Of a stretch of 46,723 nucleotides of DNA, positions 17,777-26,014 are shown piece by piece. The notes under the pieces were generated by a model. It worked only from the letters and a program-made list of their open reading frames with translations. It had not been told where the DNA came from and did no database searches. The translations under genes and the position numbers were made by a program. This DNA comes from JBMORL01 sp049322335. Its GTDB lineage: Bacteria; Bacteroidota; Bacteroidia; Flavobacteriales_D; UBA2798. Within the stretch, counting starts at the first letter, position 1. The number at the start of each line of letters is the position of its first letter. Location of the stretch: positions 1-46,723 of the forward strand of contig JBMORL010000128.1 in assembly GCA_049322335.1 (NCBI GenBank), given 5' to 3'.

Positions 17777-18934
17777 CTACTCTTCAGCAAACTCTTCGAT
17801 GGTACTGATGTTTACAATGTGAATACCGGTGAAATAATGTTCGAGGATGGTTTTATGGTCGAAACCGAGTTTTGCCATTTTCATAGCTCCTTCCTGGCAA
17901 AGGCCAACTCCATGTCCGAAGCCGCGGCCTTTTATCACCAGCGTGGTTTCGTTTACCGGTTGCACACTGAAATAAGCCGACTTCAGTTTAAAGTCGGTGC
18001 GAATGTTTTTAAGGTGTAATGAGCGGTCGCAACTACTTAAATGCGACATCCGGTAGTTTTGCGAAAAGTTGGTACAGTTTTCAATACAGGAAGAATCGCT
18101 TACGGGAAAGTTATTTTTTTTGAGGTAGGCCAGCCATTGTGTTTTTGAAATTTCTTTCGACCAATACGCATTGGTTTGCGAAACACAATACGGATCTTTC
18201 ACACTTCTGAGATAAGGCAATGCTTTCCCCCACACCTGCTCTGAACTGGCTGTTTGTCCGCCACAATTGGAATGAAAAGTAGCTGAAATAAGTTTAAGGC
18301 TGTCATCCACAATCACTGTTCCGTGTGTAAGCATGGCCGCTTCGTGAATGGTCATGTTGGTTTTGCATTTGTTTTTATAGGCCTGGCAATGCACCTGGTC
18401 GCACAAATGAAAACCTTCTGCTTCGTGTTTATGAATATTAGCCAATGCATAGGTGCGGCTGATGATCGTTTGCACTTTATAAAATTCCATTTTATGCCCG
18501 TGTCCGCTTTCTGACTCCACTACACCCGAAACATATTCTTCCACATCCACATGATTAAGGGCGAGCAATGATTTATTCAAAATACGCACCGAAAAATCGC
18601 CATTGAGTTGTTTTTCTTTAGTTACGGGAAACATGCCTTTCAGCTTAAGGTCGCTGAGAGAATCGCTGCAGGACAGGGATACTTTTTTGAACGTACCGAG
18701 ATAACCGTTAAGTGTCACCACGCGAACACCTGCTGTATCGTATTCCACTTTCATGTAATTTCCCTTAACCAGTTTTCCGAGGTCGGTGGTATCGCCTTTG
18801 ATGCAATATTCACCGGTGGAGGGAGAAATCATTATGCTATAAATGGGGGCATTGCGAAACAATCCCACATCAAGAATTTGTGCCTGTGAAGCAGAAAAAG
18901 CAAAAACGAGTATAAAAAAGAATATCCGCTGCAT
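17777..18934 (-). CDS. SpoIID/LytB domain protein
   Basis: 385 residues with a signal peptide (MQRIFFFILVFAFSASQAQ). The SpoIID domain is recognisable from YVSGVVESESGHGHKMEFYKVQ (shown here only in part), SRTYALANIHKH, CDQVHCQAY, TFHSNCGGQTASSEQVWG and, near the end, IKGRGFGHGVGLCQEGAMKMA. In sporulating bacteria SpoIID is a lytic transglycosylase acting on denuded peptidoglycan. Here the organism is a non-sporulating Gram-negative, so a periplasmic cell-wall role is inferred by homology. A TATTTTTG box 12 nt upstream suggests its own promoter despite following lpxB by 37 nt. Confidence 0.9.
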   Translation of the reverse strand: MQRIFFFILVFAFSASQAQILDVGLFRNAPIYSIMISPSTGEYCIKGDTTDLGKLVKGNYMKVEYDTAGVRVVTLNGYLGTFKKVSLSCSDSLSDLKLKGMFPVTKEKQLNGDFSVRILNKSLLALNHVDVEEYVSGVVESESGHGHKMEFYKVQTIISRTYALANIHKHEAEGFHLCDQVHCQAYKNKCKTNMTIHEAAMLTHGTVIVDDSLKLISATFHSNCGGQTASSEQVWGKALPYLRSVKDPYCVSQTNAYWSKEISKTQWLAYLKKNNFPVSDSSCIENCTNFSQNYRMSHLSSCDRSLHLKNIRTDFKLKSAYFSVQPVNETTLVIKGRGFGHGVGLCQEGAMKMAKLGFDHKTILEHYFTGIHIVNISTIEEFAEE

Positions 18935-18945
18935 GGTGTTACCTG

Positions 18946-18953
18946 CAAAAATA
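18946..18953 (-). promoter_or_regulatory. TAnnTTTG promoter box of the SpoIID-like gene
   Basis: TATTTTTG on the minus strand, 11 nt before the ATG at 18934, in the gap after lpxB. It implies a separate short-leader transcript. Confidence 0.45.
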
Positions 18954-18971
18954 GAATGAATACGAATTTTC

Positions 18972-20099
18972 TCAGGAGAGGGATTCGAGAGTTTTCAACA
19001 TACCGATGGCAGTATTGCGGGAAGCGCCTGCATCTCCCAGCTTTTTTTGCAGTAGTTCGAAATCGTGGATGACCATATCCCGGTACTCGGAATCATTTAA
19101 TAACCGGGCCAGCTCATTCACCAGGTTTTCGGTGTTGAGTTCTTCCTGAATCAATTCTTTTACCACCTGTTTATCCATAATAAGATTAACGAGAGAGATA
19201 AACTTAACATCAACAAGACGTTTGGCAATCTGAAAGGATGCCCAGCTTCCTTTGTAACATACCACTTCGGGCACTTTCAGCAGAGCTGTTTCTAACGTTG
19301 CCGTGCCTGAGGTAACCAGTGCCGCATTACTAATTCTCAACAAGTTATAGGTATTTCCGAAAACCACATTCATTTCCTTATCAACAATAAACTCTTGATA
19401 AAATGAAGCCGGAACGGAGGGTGCTCCGGCCACAATAAACCGGTAACCGGGGAACTTTTCTACCACCGAAAGCATCAGTGGAAGCATCTTTGCAATCTCC
19501 TGTTTACGGCTGCCGGGCAACAGGGCGATAACAGGTTTTTCTGAAGCTATATTCTGTTGCCTTAAAAACTCTTCTCTCGAAACGGGCGGCAGGTTTTTCA
19601 TAGCATCCAGCAAGGGATGTCCTACAAACTCCACTTCGTATCCATATTGGGCATAAAATTCCTTTTCAAAAGGAAGGATAACGAACATTTTATCGATCAC
19701 TTTTTTGATCGTATGTACGCGCGATTTTTTCCATGCCCATACCTGTGGAGAGATGTAATAAAAAATTTTGGTGTTGTTTATTGCTTTCAGTTTTTTAGCG
19801 ATACGAAGATTAAATCCCGGGTAATCGATCAAAATCACCACATCAGGCTGGTATTGCTGAATATCTTCTATACAGAATTTTATATTTTTCAGAATAGTGC
19901 CGATATTTTTTATCACTTCAGCAAATCCCATAAAAGCAAGTTCGCGATAATGTTTTACGAGCGTGGCGCCTTCTTCTTTCATCAAATCGCCACCCCACAC
20001 CCTGAATTGTGCTTTTGTGTCCAGCAATTTCAATTCCTTCACCAGGTTGGAACCATGCAGATCGCCTGAAGCTTCGCCACTGATGATATAATATTTCAT
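18972..20099 (-). CDS. lpxB: Lipid-A-disaccharide synthase
   Basis: 375 residues, the usual size. LpxB joins UDP-2,3-diacylglucosamine and 2,3-diacylglucosamine-1-phosphate to form the lipid A disaccharide at the inner face of the inner membrane. Motifs seen: YYIISGEASGDLHGSNLV at the N terminus, VWGGDLMKEEGATLV, YISPQVWAWKKSR, FVGHPLLD and LLPGSRKQEI, with a late SGTATLETALLKVPEV. This shows the organism makes lipid A. It follows the small membrane protein by 21 nt and is probably in one transcript with surE. Confidence 0.97.
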   Translation of the reverse strand: MKYYIISGEASGDLHGSNLVKELKLLDTKAQFRVWGGDLMKEEGATLVKHYRELAFMGFAEVIKNIGTILKNIKFCIEDIQQYQPDVVILIDYPGFNLRIAKKLKAINNTKIFYYISPQVWAWKKSRVHTIKKVIDKMFVILPFEKEFYAQYGYEVEFVGHPLLDAMKNLPPVSREEFLRQQNIASEKPVIALLPGSRKQEIAKMLPLMLSVVEKFPGYRFIVAGAPSVPASFYQEFIVDKEMNVVFGNTYNLLRISNAALVTSGTATLETALLKVPEVVCYKGSWASFQIAKRLVDVKFISLVNLIMDKQVVKELIQEELNTENLVNELARLLNDSEYRDMVIHDFELLQKKLGDAGASRNTAIGMLKTLESLS

Positions 20100-20120
20100 G
20101 TGTTCATTATTTATTAATTA

Positions 20121-20417
20121 TCACATGAATTTCAGGTAAACAAAAATGGCGACATACATCAAACTAATCATTACTAATCCTTTGGAGAACTGGTCCATCT
20201 TCCACTGGAAAAATACGAGATAAAAAAGAAACAATGTGGGCAACATGGAAAGTGTAAAAATATGCGTTTGAATATCTCCCCCGCCTGAAAATTTTTTCCA
20301 GTATCCATCCCATCCATAACGATAAAAAAATGCTTTATAACCGATTACATACCCGATGAGCGGGAGCAGTGTTCCCGAAACAATACCATAGATCAGTTTA
20401 TCGGCTTTTGCTTTCAA
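20121..20417 (-). CDS. Small three-helix membrane protein between surE and lpxB
   Basis: 98 residues with three likely membrane segments: about 10-30 (YGIVSGTLLPLIGYVIG), 53-70 (FTLSMLPTLFLFYLVFF) and 78-97 (GLVMISLMYVAIFVYLKF). Its ATG overlaps the surE stop by 4 nt, which implies translational coupling, and lpxB begins 21 nt later. The position suggests a role in lipid A or envelope metabolism, but nothing in the sequence shows a reaction. Confidence 0.75.
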   Translation of the reverse strand: MKAKADKLIYGIVSGTLLPLIGYVIGYKAFFYRYGWDGYWKKFSGGGDIQTHIFTLSMLPTLFLFYLVFFQWKMDQFSKGLVMISLMYVAIFVYLKFM

Positions 20418-21184
20418 AATCTGGTGTTACTTAGTTTGGAAATAACGTGATGAGCTGTCATATCGTATTGAGTAGGCACCAGTGAAACATAATTATTTTC
20501 GAGTGCCCAGATATCGGTATCATTTCCTCCGTCATAACTTTTAAATTCACCGGTAAGCCAGTAATATTCTTTTCCCAGCGGGTCGTTTCTTTTATCGAAT
20601 TTATCATCCCAGAATGCTTTGGCCTGGCGGCATACTTTTATTCCCTTTATTTTGGAATACGGTAATTTTGGAATATTCACATTGTAACAGGTTCTTTCGG
20701 GCATTCCACTTTTTAAAACTTCCTTAACAATGCGGTGAACTATTTTTTGTGCGGGTTTAAAATCTGCTTTCATGGAATAATCCATCAGCGAAAAACCGAT
20801 GGAGGGAATATCTTCCAGTGCGCCTTCTACGGCAGCCGACATGGTTCCCGAATACAAAACATTGGTACTTACATTCGATCCGTGGTTGATGCCCGAGACG
20901 ATAAGATCGGGTGATTTTTTCAGTATCTCGAAAATTCCCAGTTTCACACAATCCACCGGTGTACCCGAACAGGCATAAGCTTCAAGGGTTCCATGAGCTT
21001 TGGAAGGATACAGCCGCATAGGATCGTTAACAGTAATGGCATGTCCCATTCCCGACTGTGGTTTATCAGGCGACACCACGAGTATTTTTCCGAAATCTTT
21101 AACAGCTTCCACCAGTGCCTTTATTCCGGGAGCAGTAATGCCGTCATCGTTGGTGACAAGAATGATTTTTTGTTTTTTTGACAT
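20414..21184 (-). CDS. surE: 5'/3'-nucleotidase SurE
   Basis: 256 residues from the ATG at 21184. SurE is a metal-dependent nucleotidase acting on nucleoside 5'- and 3'-monophosphates. The metal-site and fold motifs ILVTNDDGITAPGIKALV, VVSPDKPQSGMGHAIT and SGINHGSNVSTNVLYSGT are all present, with the DD pair near the N terminus and the central Ser and Asn. The frame extends upstream to 21241, but a promoter box lies in that extension and MSKKQKIILVTNDDG is the family-typical start. It heads the surE - small membrane protein - lpxB cluster. Confidence 0.97.
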   Translation of the reverse strand: MSKKQKIILVTNDDGITAPGIKALVEAVKDFGKILVVSPDKPQSGMGHAITVNDPMRLYPSKAHGTLEAYACSGTPVDCVKLGIFEILKKSPDLIVSGINHGSNVSTNVLYSGTMSAAVEGALEDIPSIGFSLMDYSMKADFKPAQKIVHRIVKEVLKSGMPERTCYNVNIPKLPYSKIKGIKVCRQAKAFWDDKFDKRNDPLGKEYYWLTGEFKSYDGGNDTDIWALENNYVSLVPTQYDMTAHHVISKLSNTRF

Positions 21185-21191
21185 GAGTTGA

Positions 21192-21199
21192 CAAATGTA
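21192..21199 (-). promoter_or_regulatory. TAnnTTTG promoter box of surE
   Basis: TACATTTG on the minus strand, 7 nt before the surE ATG at 21184. It excludes the longer reading frame as the translated product and implies an extremely short leader. Confidence 0.5.
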
Positions 21200-21272
21200 A
21201 TGAGAAGAGGCGGTAAAAACAATGCCTGCCGGAGGCCTCAAAATACAATAAAAACAAGAGGAAAGACCGGGA

Positions 21273-22523
21273 TTATTTTTTCCTGAACTCCAGCACCGAT
21301 TTACGGATAATGGCTACACATTCCATCAACTCATCTTCCGTCATTATCAGCGGAGGAGCAAAACGGATAATATTTCCGTGAGTGGGTTTTGCCAATAGCC
21401 CGTTTTTTGCAAATTCCAGGCAGAGATCCCATGCAGTGGAACTTTCGGGAGTGTCGTTAATTACAATAGCATTAAACAATCCTTTTCCGCGCACCAGTTT
21501 TACCAGCGAAGTTTCAGAAATAAGTTTTTCCATCTCACTCCGGAATATTTCACCAAGGTAGGCTGAATTTTCGGCCATATTTTCTTCCTGAACTACTTCG
21601 AGTGAAGCAATAGCAATTTTACAAGCTAACGGATTACCCCCATACGTAGAACCATGTTGCCCGGGTTTGATCACATCCATGATATTGTTGTTTGCCAACA
21701 CGGCAGATACCGGCATCATTCCCCCGGCCAGTGCTTTTCCAAGAATGAGAATATCGGGTTTTACATTTTCGTGATCGCAGGCCAGCATTTTTCCTGTGCG
21801 GGCAATCCCGGTTTGAATTTCATCGGCTATAAAAAGCACATTATTTTTCCCGCAAACTGCTTTACATTTTGCCAGGTAACCTTCATCGGGAACTATTACT
21901 CCTGCTTCTCCCTGTATAGGTTCTGCCAGGAAACCTGCAACATTTTTATCCGTCAGGGCATTTTCAAGTGCAGCCACGTCATTAAAGGGAATACGGATAA
22001 ATCCATCGCTATAAGGTCCGAAATTATTGCTGGAATCAGGATCGCTGGAAAAAGAAACGATGGTAGTGGTTCGCCCGTGAAAATTGGATTCGCATACTAC
22101 AATTTTTGCTTTTCCTGATTCCACACCCTTCACCTCATACGCCCATTTGCGACAAAGTTTAATAGCAGTTTCCACTCCCTCGGCACCGGTATTCATCGGC
22201 AACACTTTATCATATCCGAAAAGTGTGGTAACGTATTTTTCGTAAACACCGAGAGAATCATTGTAAAAAGCCCGCGAAGTAAGCGTAAGTTTTTCGGCCT
22301 GCTCTTTTAAGGCATGCACAATTTTAGGATGACAGTGCCCCTGGTTAACGGCAGAATATGCAGAAAGAAAATCGAAATATTTTTTTCCGTCAATGTCCCA
22401 CACATAAACGCCTTCTCCTCTATCCAACACTACCGGCAAAGGATGATAATTATGTGCTCCATACCTGTTTTCCAGCTCCATCATCTGCTTTGCCGTGTAC
22501 TTATTTTCCATAACCGTTGCCAT
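21273..22523 (-). CDS. rocD: Ornithine--oxo-acid aminotransferase
   Basis: 416 residues, class-III PLP aminotransferase. It converts ornithine and 2-oxoglutarate to glutamate-5-semialdehyde and glutamate, linking arginine and proline metabolism. Motifs: YFDFLSAYSAVNQGHCHPKI (typical of ornithine aminotransferases), MNTGAEGVETAIKLCRKW, ADEIQTGIARTGKM (cofactor-binding Asp) and LGKALAGGMMPVSAV (PLP-binding Lys), then GQHGSTYGGNPLA. The assignment over other class-III enzymes rests on the SAYSAVNQGH and NTGAEGVE signatures. It diverges from rlmD across a 53-nt gap with two promoter boxes. Confidence 0.93.
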   Translation of the reverse strand: MATVMENKYTAKQMMELENRYGAHNYHPLPVVLDRGEGVYVWDIDGKKYFDFLSAYSAVNQGHCHPKIVHALKEQAEKLTLTSRAFYNDSLGVYEKYVTTLFGYDKVLPMNTGAEGVETAIKLCRKWAYEVKGVESGKAKIVVCESNFHGRTTTIVSFSSDPDSSNNFGPYSDGFIRIPFNDVAALENALTDKNVAGFLAEPIQGEAGVIVPDEGYLAKCKAVCGKNNVLFIADEIQTGIARTGKMLACDHENVKPDILILGKALAGGMMPVSAVLANNNIMDVIKPGQHGSTYGGNPLACKIAIASLEVVQEENMAENSAYLGEIFRSEMEKLISETSLVKLVRGKGLFNAIVINDTPESSTAWDLCLEFAKNGLLAKPTHGNIIRFAPPLIMTEDELMECVAIIRKSVLEFRKK

Positions 22524-22549
22524 AAAAATTGAATTTCGTTTTTGCTGTA

Positions 22550-22567
22550 CAAATATAGCTATTTTTG
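22550..22567. promoter_or_regulatory. Back-to-back promoter boxes of rocD (-) and rlmD (+)
   Basis: Minus strand TATATTTG at 22557-22550 and plus strand TATTTTTG at 22560-22567 are separated by two bases. rlmD starts 10 nt after its box (22577); rocD starts 27 nt after its own (22523). The two polymerase footprints would overlap. Confidence 0.5.
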
Positions 22568-22576
22568 GGCAGTTTT

Positions 22577-23986
22577 ATGGGGAAAAGGAAGTCGAAAATC
22601 GGCAAACTGATCGAAAATCTCGAGGTAACGGATGCGGCATCCGATGGAAAAGCTGTGGCCAAAAAAGACGGCCTGGTTTACTTTGTAAACGGAGGAGTTC
22701 CCGGTGATGTGATTGACGCTGAAATTTCGATGGATAAAAGGCGATTTGTGGAAGTTCTCCCTGTAAAATTCCATCAAAAATCACCCTACAGAAACGAACC
22801 CTTTTGCAAACATTTCGGCATTTGCGGTGGATGCAAATGGCAAAACATGCATTACGAAAGACAATTATTCTTCAAACAAAAACAGGTAAAAGATAGTTTT
22901 GAACGGATAGGAAAACTGGATTTCCCGGAAATACTTCCTATTATAGGATCATCAAAAACAAAATTCTACCGCAACAAACTGGAGTTTACGTTTTCTGAGA
23001 AAGAGTGGATGACAAAAGAAACACTGAATGACAAAAATTATATTGCCCAACCCGCATTAGGTTTTCATATTCCCGGAAAATTTGACAAAGTGCTTCAGAT
23101 TGATGAGTGTTTTTTAATGGATGAATGGTGTAATTCCATCCGCAATTCTATTTATTCGTTTGCCATTCGTGAAAATATTCCTTTTTACCACCTTAAAACG
23201 CATGAAGGCTTTTTGCGTACACTGATGTTGCGCACCTCATCTGCGGGTGAAACCATGGTGGTGATGGTGTTTTCAAACGAAAATGAATCGCTGATAAAAA
23301 AAGTAATGGAATTTATCTCTTCTTCATTTCCCGGAATTACTTCTTTGCAATACATCATCAACAAAAAACTGAATGACACGATTCACGACCAGGAGGTGAT
23401 TTTATTTAAAGGGAAACCTTTCATCACTGAAAATATGGAGGGATTGAAATTCAGGATCAGCCCGAAATCCTTTTACCAGACCAATTCGCAACAGGCGTAT
23501 GAATTATACAAAACCGCCAGAGATTTTGCCGGACTAACAGGAAGTGAGTTAGTATATGACCTTTACACCGGAACGGGCACCATTGCTAATTTTGTGGCCC
23601 GCCAGTGCAAAAAAGTGATTGGTATTGAGTACGTGGAAGACGCTATTGCCGATGCGAAAATAAATTCAGTAGAAAACAATATTCATAACACTTCGTTTTT
23701 TGCCGGTGACATGAAAGATGTTTTGAACGATGAATTCATCCGTTCAAATGGTAAACCCGATGTGATCATTACCGATCCACCGCGTGCAGGAATGCATGAA
23801 GATGTTGTGAATGCTATTCTGAAAATTGCACCTGAAAAAGTGGTTTATGTAAGTTGTAATCCCGCCACACAGGCACGCGATCTTGCATTAATGAAAGAAC
23901 AATATGCTGTTGCAAAAGTACAGCCGGTGGATATGTTCCCGCAAACGCATCATGTGGAGAATGTGGTTTTGCTGATGAAAAAATAA
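22577..23986 (+). CDS. rlmD: 23S rRNA (uracil-5-)-methyltransferase, RlmD/RumA type
   Basis: 469 residues. It methylates C5 of a uridine in 23S rRNA (U1939 in E. coli) using S-adenosylmethionine. Visible: an N-terminal TRAM-like beta-barrel (about residues 5-60), an iron-sulfur cluster motif C-x5-C-x2-C in CKHFGICGGCKW, SAM-binding YDLYTGTGTIANFVA, IITDPPRAGMH and the catalytic Cys in VVYVSCNPATQARDL. ATG at 22577 is preferred to an in-frame TTG at 22565, because the latter lies in the promoter box. The exact target nucleotide is inferred from the family; RlmCD-type activity cannot be excluded. Confidence 0.93.
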   Translation: MGKRKSKIGKLIENLEVTDAASDGKAVAKKDGLVYFVNGGVPGDVIDAEISMDKRRFVEVLPVKFHQKSPYRNEPFCKHFGICGGCKWQNMHYERQLFFKQKQVKDSFERIGKLDFPEILPIIGSSKTKFYRNKLEFTFSEKEWMTKETLNDKNYIAQPALGFHIPGKFDKVLQIDECFLMDEWCNSIRNSIYSFAIRENIPFYHLKTHEGFLRTLMLRTSSAGETMVVMVFSNENESLIKKVMEFISSSFPGITSLQYIINKKLNDTIHDQEVILFKGKPFITENMEGLKFRISPKSFYQTNSQQAYELYKTARDFAGLTGSELVYDLYTGTGTIANFVARQCKKVIGIEYVEDAIADAKINSVENNIHNTSFFAGDMKDVLNDEFIRSNGKPDVIITDPPRAGMHEDVVNAILKIAPEKVVYVSCNPATQARDLALMKEQYAVAKVQPVDMFPQTHHVENVVLLMKK

Positions 23987-23989
23987 GTT

Positions 23990-24514
23990 TCAGGTTCCGT
24001 TCTGCCAGCCGGCAATAAAAACATATTCATTCTTTACTTTATCCAAATGATAAATATGGCACCGTTGTAAAAACCCGTAACAATAAATAACAATTTCCCG
24101 GTTTATTGAAAATAATGGGATTCCCGCACTATAACCAAAATGTAAAAAATTTTTAAATTTTACTTTTTTACTGAACTTTTCTTTTTTCCATTCATTAAAA
24201 ACAGGTTTTTCAATCTGGGAAATGATGAATTGATAATCCTCATCCGTTAAAAAATATTTTAATGTATCTTCCTGTTTCAATTCATATATAAATGCTTTTA
24301 TACCGATTAATGTAGTATTTGAATCAACAAAATATTCTTTTTCAAAAAGGCCCCGATAAGGAAATCGACTTATTTTTATTTTCCAATCGTAAGTAGAAAA
24401 TTCTTTGTTAATAAATTCATACGCTTCATTTTCTGAAACCGGTTTAACCGAATCACTTTGAGCAAAACAAAAATGGGTTGAGAAAAGAAATAACAATATG
24501 ATCAAACTATTCAT
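23990..24514 (-). CDS. Small secreted protein of unknown function
   Basis: 174 residues with a signal peptide ending at CFAQ. The mature part is mixed alpha/beta with many Lys, Phe and Tyr. It ends 4 nt from the convergent rlmD stop. I do not recognise it. Confidence 0.7.
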   Translation of the reverse strand: MNSLIILLFLFSTHFCFAQSDSVKPVSENEAYEFINKEFSTYDWKIKISRFPYRGLFEKEYFVDSNTTLIGIKAFIYELKQEDTLKYFLTDEDYQFIISQIEKPVFNEWKKEKFSKKVKFKNFLHFGYSAGIPLFSINREIVIYCYGFLQRCHIYHLDKVKNEYVFIAGWQNGT

Positions 24515-24555
24515 ATTCTAAATTTAGTGATTCTGTTTACAATTCCCACCCCTGC

Positions 24556-24604
24556 AACGCGGATTGCTTCACCCTCCGGAGCGAGGGTTCGCAATGATGC
24601 GCGG
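24556..24604. repeat. Dispersed-type palindromic repeat (ATTGC...GCAAT)
   Basis: Nested inverted arms ATTGC / GCAAT (24563-24567, 24591-24595) and ACCCTC / GAGGGT (24571-24576, 24583-24588) lie between the secreted-protein gene and the rplT operon terminator. The ATTGCTTC...GCAATGA outline resembles a repeat family dispersed between genes in many bacteria; that comparison is from memory. Confidence 0.6.
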
Positions 24605-24620
24605 TTTTATGAATATTTAC

Positions 24621-24654
24621 AAAAAAAACCGCCCCAAACAATGAGACGGTTTTT
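24621..24654 (-). terminator. Terminator of the thrS-infC-rpmI-rplT operon
   Basis: On the minus strand AAAAACCG and CGGTTTTT pair around a 15-nt loop, followed by eight T. It starts 20 nt after the rplT stop. Confidence 0.85.
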
Positions 24655-24673
24655 CATATTGTTTCAGAAATCC

Positions 24674-25018
24674 CTATTTCACTTTCTCCACAATGGCTTT
24701 AAAAGCATCGGGGTTGTTGAGCGCAAGGTCGGCTAATACTTTCCTGTTTAGGCCGATATTGGCTTTTTCTACTTTGTTGATGAAAACGCTGTAGCTCATT
24801 CCATAGGGACGAACAGCGGCATTGATACGCTGGATCCAAACGGCACGGTACAATCTTTTCTTTTGTCTGCGTCCCGCGAATGCGTGGGTTCCGCCTTTTT
24901 CAACTACGTTTTTGGCTACTGTGTAAACGTTCTTGGCTCTTCCAAAATATCCTTTGGCGGAGGCTAAGACTTTTTTTCTTCTTGCTTTGCTGGCAACTTT
25001 GTTTTTACTGCGTGGCAT
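24674..25018 (-). CDS. rplT: 50S ribosomal protein L20
   Basis: 114 residues, normal length. L20 binds 23S rRNA early in 50S assembly. The Arg/Lys-rich N terminus (KVASKARRKKVLASAKGYFG), AFAGRRQKKRLYRAVWIQRI and NRKVLADLAL motifs are all present. It is the last gene of the conserved initiation factor 3 - L35 - L20 group, 109 nt after rpmI. Confidence 0.98.
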   Translation of the reverse strand: MPRSKNKVASKARRKKVLASAKGYFGRAKNVYTVAKNVVEKGGTHAFAGRRQKKRLYRAVWIQRINAAVRPYGMSYSVFINKVEKANIGLNRKVLADLALNNPDAFKAIVEKVK

Positions 25019-25127
25019 AACTTTTTTGTTTTTGGCGTCAGTGCTCCTTCTTAAGAGGAAACTTGTTTACTGATTACCGGGGTTAAACATTTTGTGAACC
25101 TTTTTTTTAATTGCGATCGTTTGGCGG

Positions 25128-25322
25128 TTACAGCACCAAAAGCGCTTTGATGTTGTTCATATCAGCATCGTGCACCAATCCCGACTTCGTTAAAGCACGT
25201 TTGGCTTTAGTCGATTTTTTGGTGAGGATATGCCGCTTGAACGCATGTTTGCGCTTGATCTTTCCGGTGGCGGTTACTTTAAAACGCTTCTTCGCACTGG
25301 AATTGGTTTTCATTTTTGGCAT
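25128..25322 (-). CDS. rpmI: 50S ribosomal protein L35
   Basis: 64 residues, the normal size. MPKMKTNSSAKKRFKVT and the basic KRKHAFKRHILTKKSTKAKR stretch are the L35 signature. It follows infC by 97 nt and precedes rplT. Confidence 0.97.
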   Translation of the reverse strand: MPKMKTNSSAKKRFKVTATGKIKRKHAFKRHILTKKSTKAKRALTKSGLVHDADMNNIKALLVL

Positions 25323-25419
25323 GACTACTTATTTATTTTATGTTATAAGTTTTAAGTTCTATTTATCTTCAATCGTAATTCTTAACTCATTCCCCTCTAT
25401 TCCTCTTTCCTCACTAACT

Positions 25420-25989
25420 CTATTTCTTTTTCTTAGGAATGATCATGATGAACATTTTCTTTCCCTCGAGTGACGGCAGTTTTTCCACTGTTCCGTAATC
25501 TTCAAGTGCTGTAACAAATTTCAGCAGGAGGATTTCGCCTCTTTCCTTGAAAACAATCGACCTTCCTTTAAAGAACACATACGCTCTTACTTTTGATCCT
25601 TCTTCGAGGAATCCGATGGCATGTTTCACTTTAAAATTGAAATCATGTTCATCTGTATTGGGCCCGAAACGTATTTCCTTTACCGTAACCTTTGCCTGTT
25701 TCGCTTTCAACTCTTTTTGTTTCTTTTTGTGTTCATAAAGAAACTTTTTATAGTCGATAATTTTGCACACGGGCGGAACCGCATTGGGAGAAATTTCTAC
25801 CAGGTCGAGTTCGGCATCCTGTGCCATTTTAATCGCTGCCGCAATCGGGTAAACTTTTGGTTCTATCCCTTCACCCACTACACGAACTTCACGTGCGGTG
25901 ATGCGGCTGTTTATCTTGTGGAGTTCTTCCTTTTGAACCCTTCCACGGGGGACAAACGGTTTTCTTGGGTGTTGAAACGGAGCTGCTAT
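25420..25989 (-). CDS. infC: Translation initiation factor IF-3, probable AUA start
   Basis: 189 residues if translation starts at the ATA codon at 25989. IF-3 binds the 30S subunit, checks the initiator tRNA and prevents premature 50S joining. Seen: N-terminal INSRITAREVRVVGEGIEP, then DLVEISPNAVPPVCKIIDYKKFLYE (linker and domain boundary), IRFGPNTDEHDFNFKVKHA and the C-terminal MFIMIIPKKKK. The only in-frame ATG/GTG/TTG codon upstream of domain 1 is missing: the first GTG (25878) would delete 37 residues including IN-x-RI-x-A-x-EVR. Between the upstream stop and that motif the only near-cognate initiator is AUA followed by AAPFQHPRKPF. infC in E. coli uses AUU for autocontrol, so a rare start fits. 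The gene begins 25 nt after thrS. Confidence 0.93.
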   Translation of the reverse strand: MAAPFQHPRKPFVPRGRVQKEELHKINSRITAREVRVVGEGIEPKVYPIAAAIKMAQDAELDLVEISPNAVPPVCKIIDYKKFLYEHKKKQKELKAKQAKVTVKEIRFGPNTDEHDFNFKVKHAIGFLEEGSKVRAYVFFKGRSIVFKERGEILLLKFVTALEDYGTVEKLPSLEGKKMFIMIIPKKKK

Positions 25990-26014
25990 GGTTCTAAAAT
26001 TTAAAGTTACTTAA

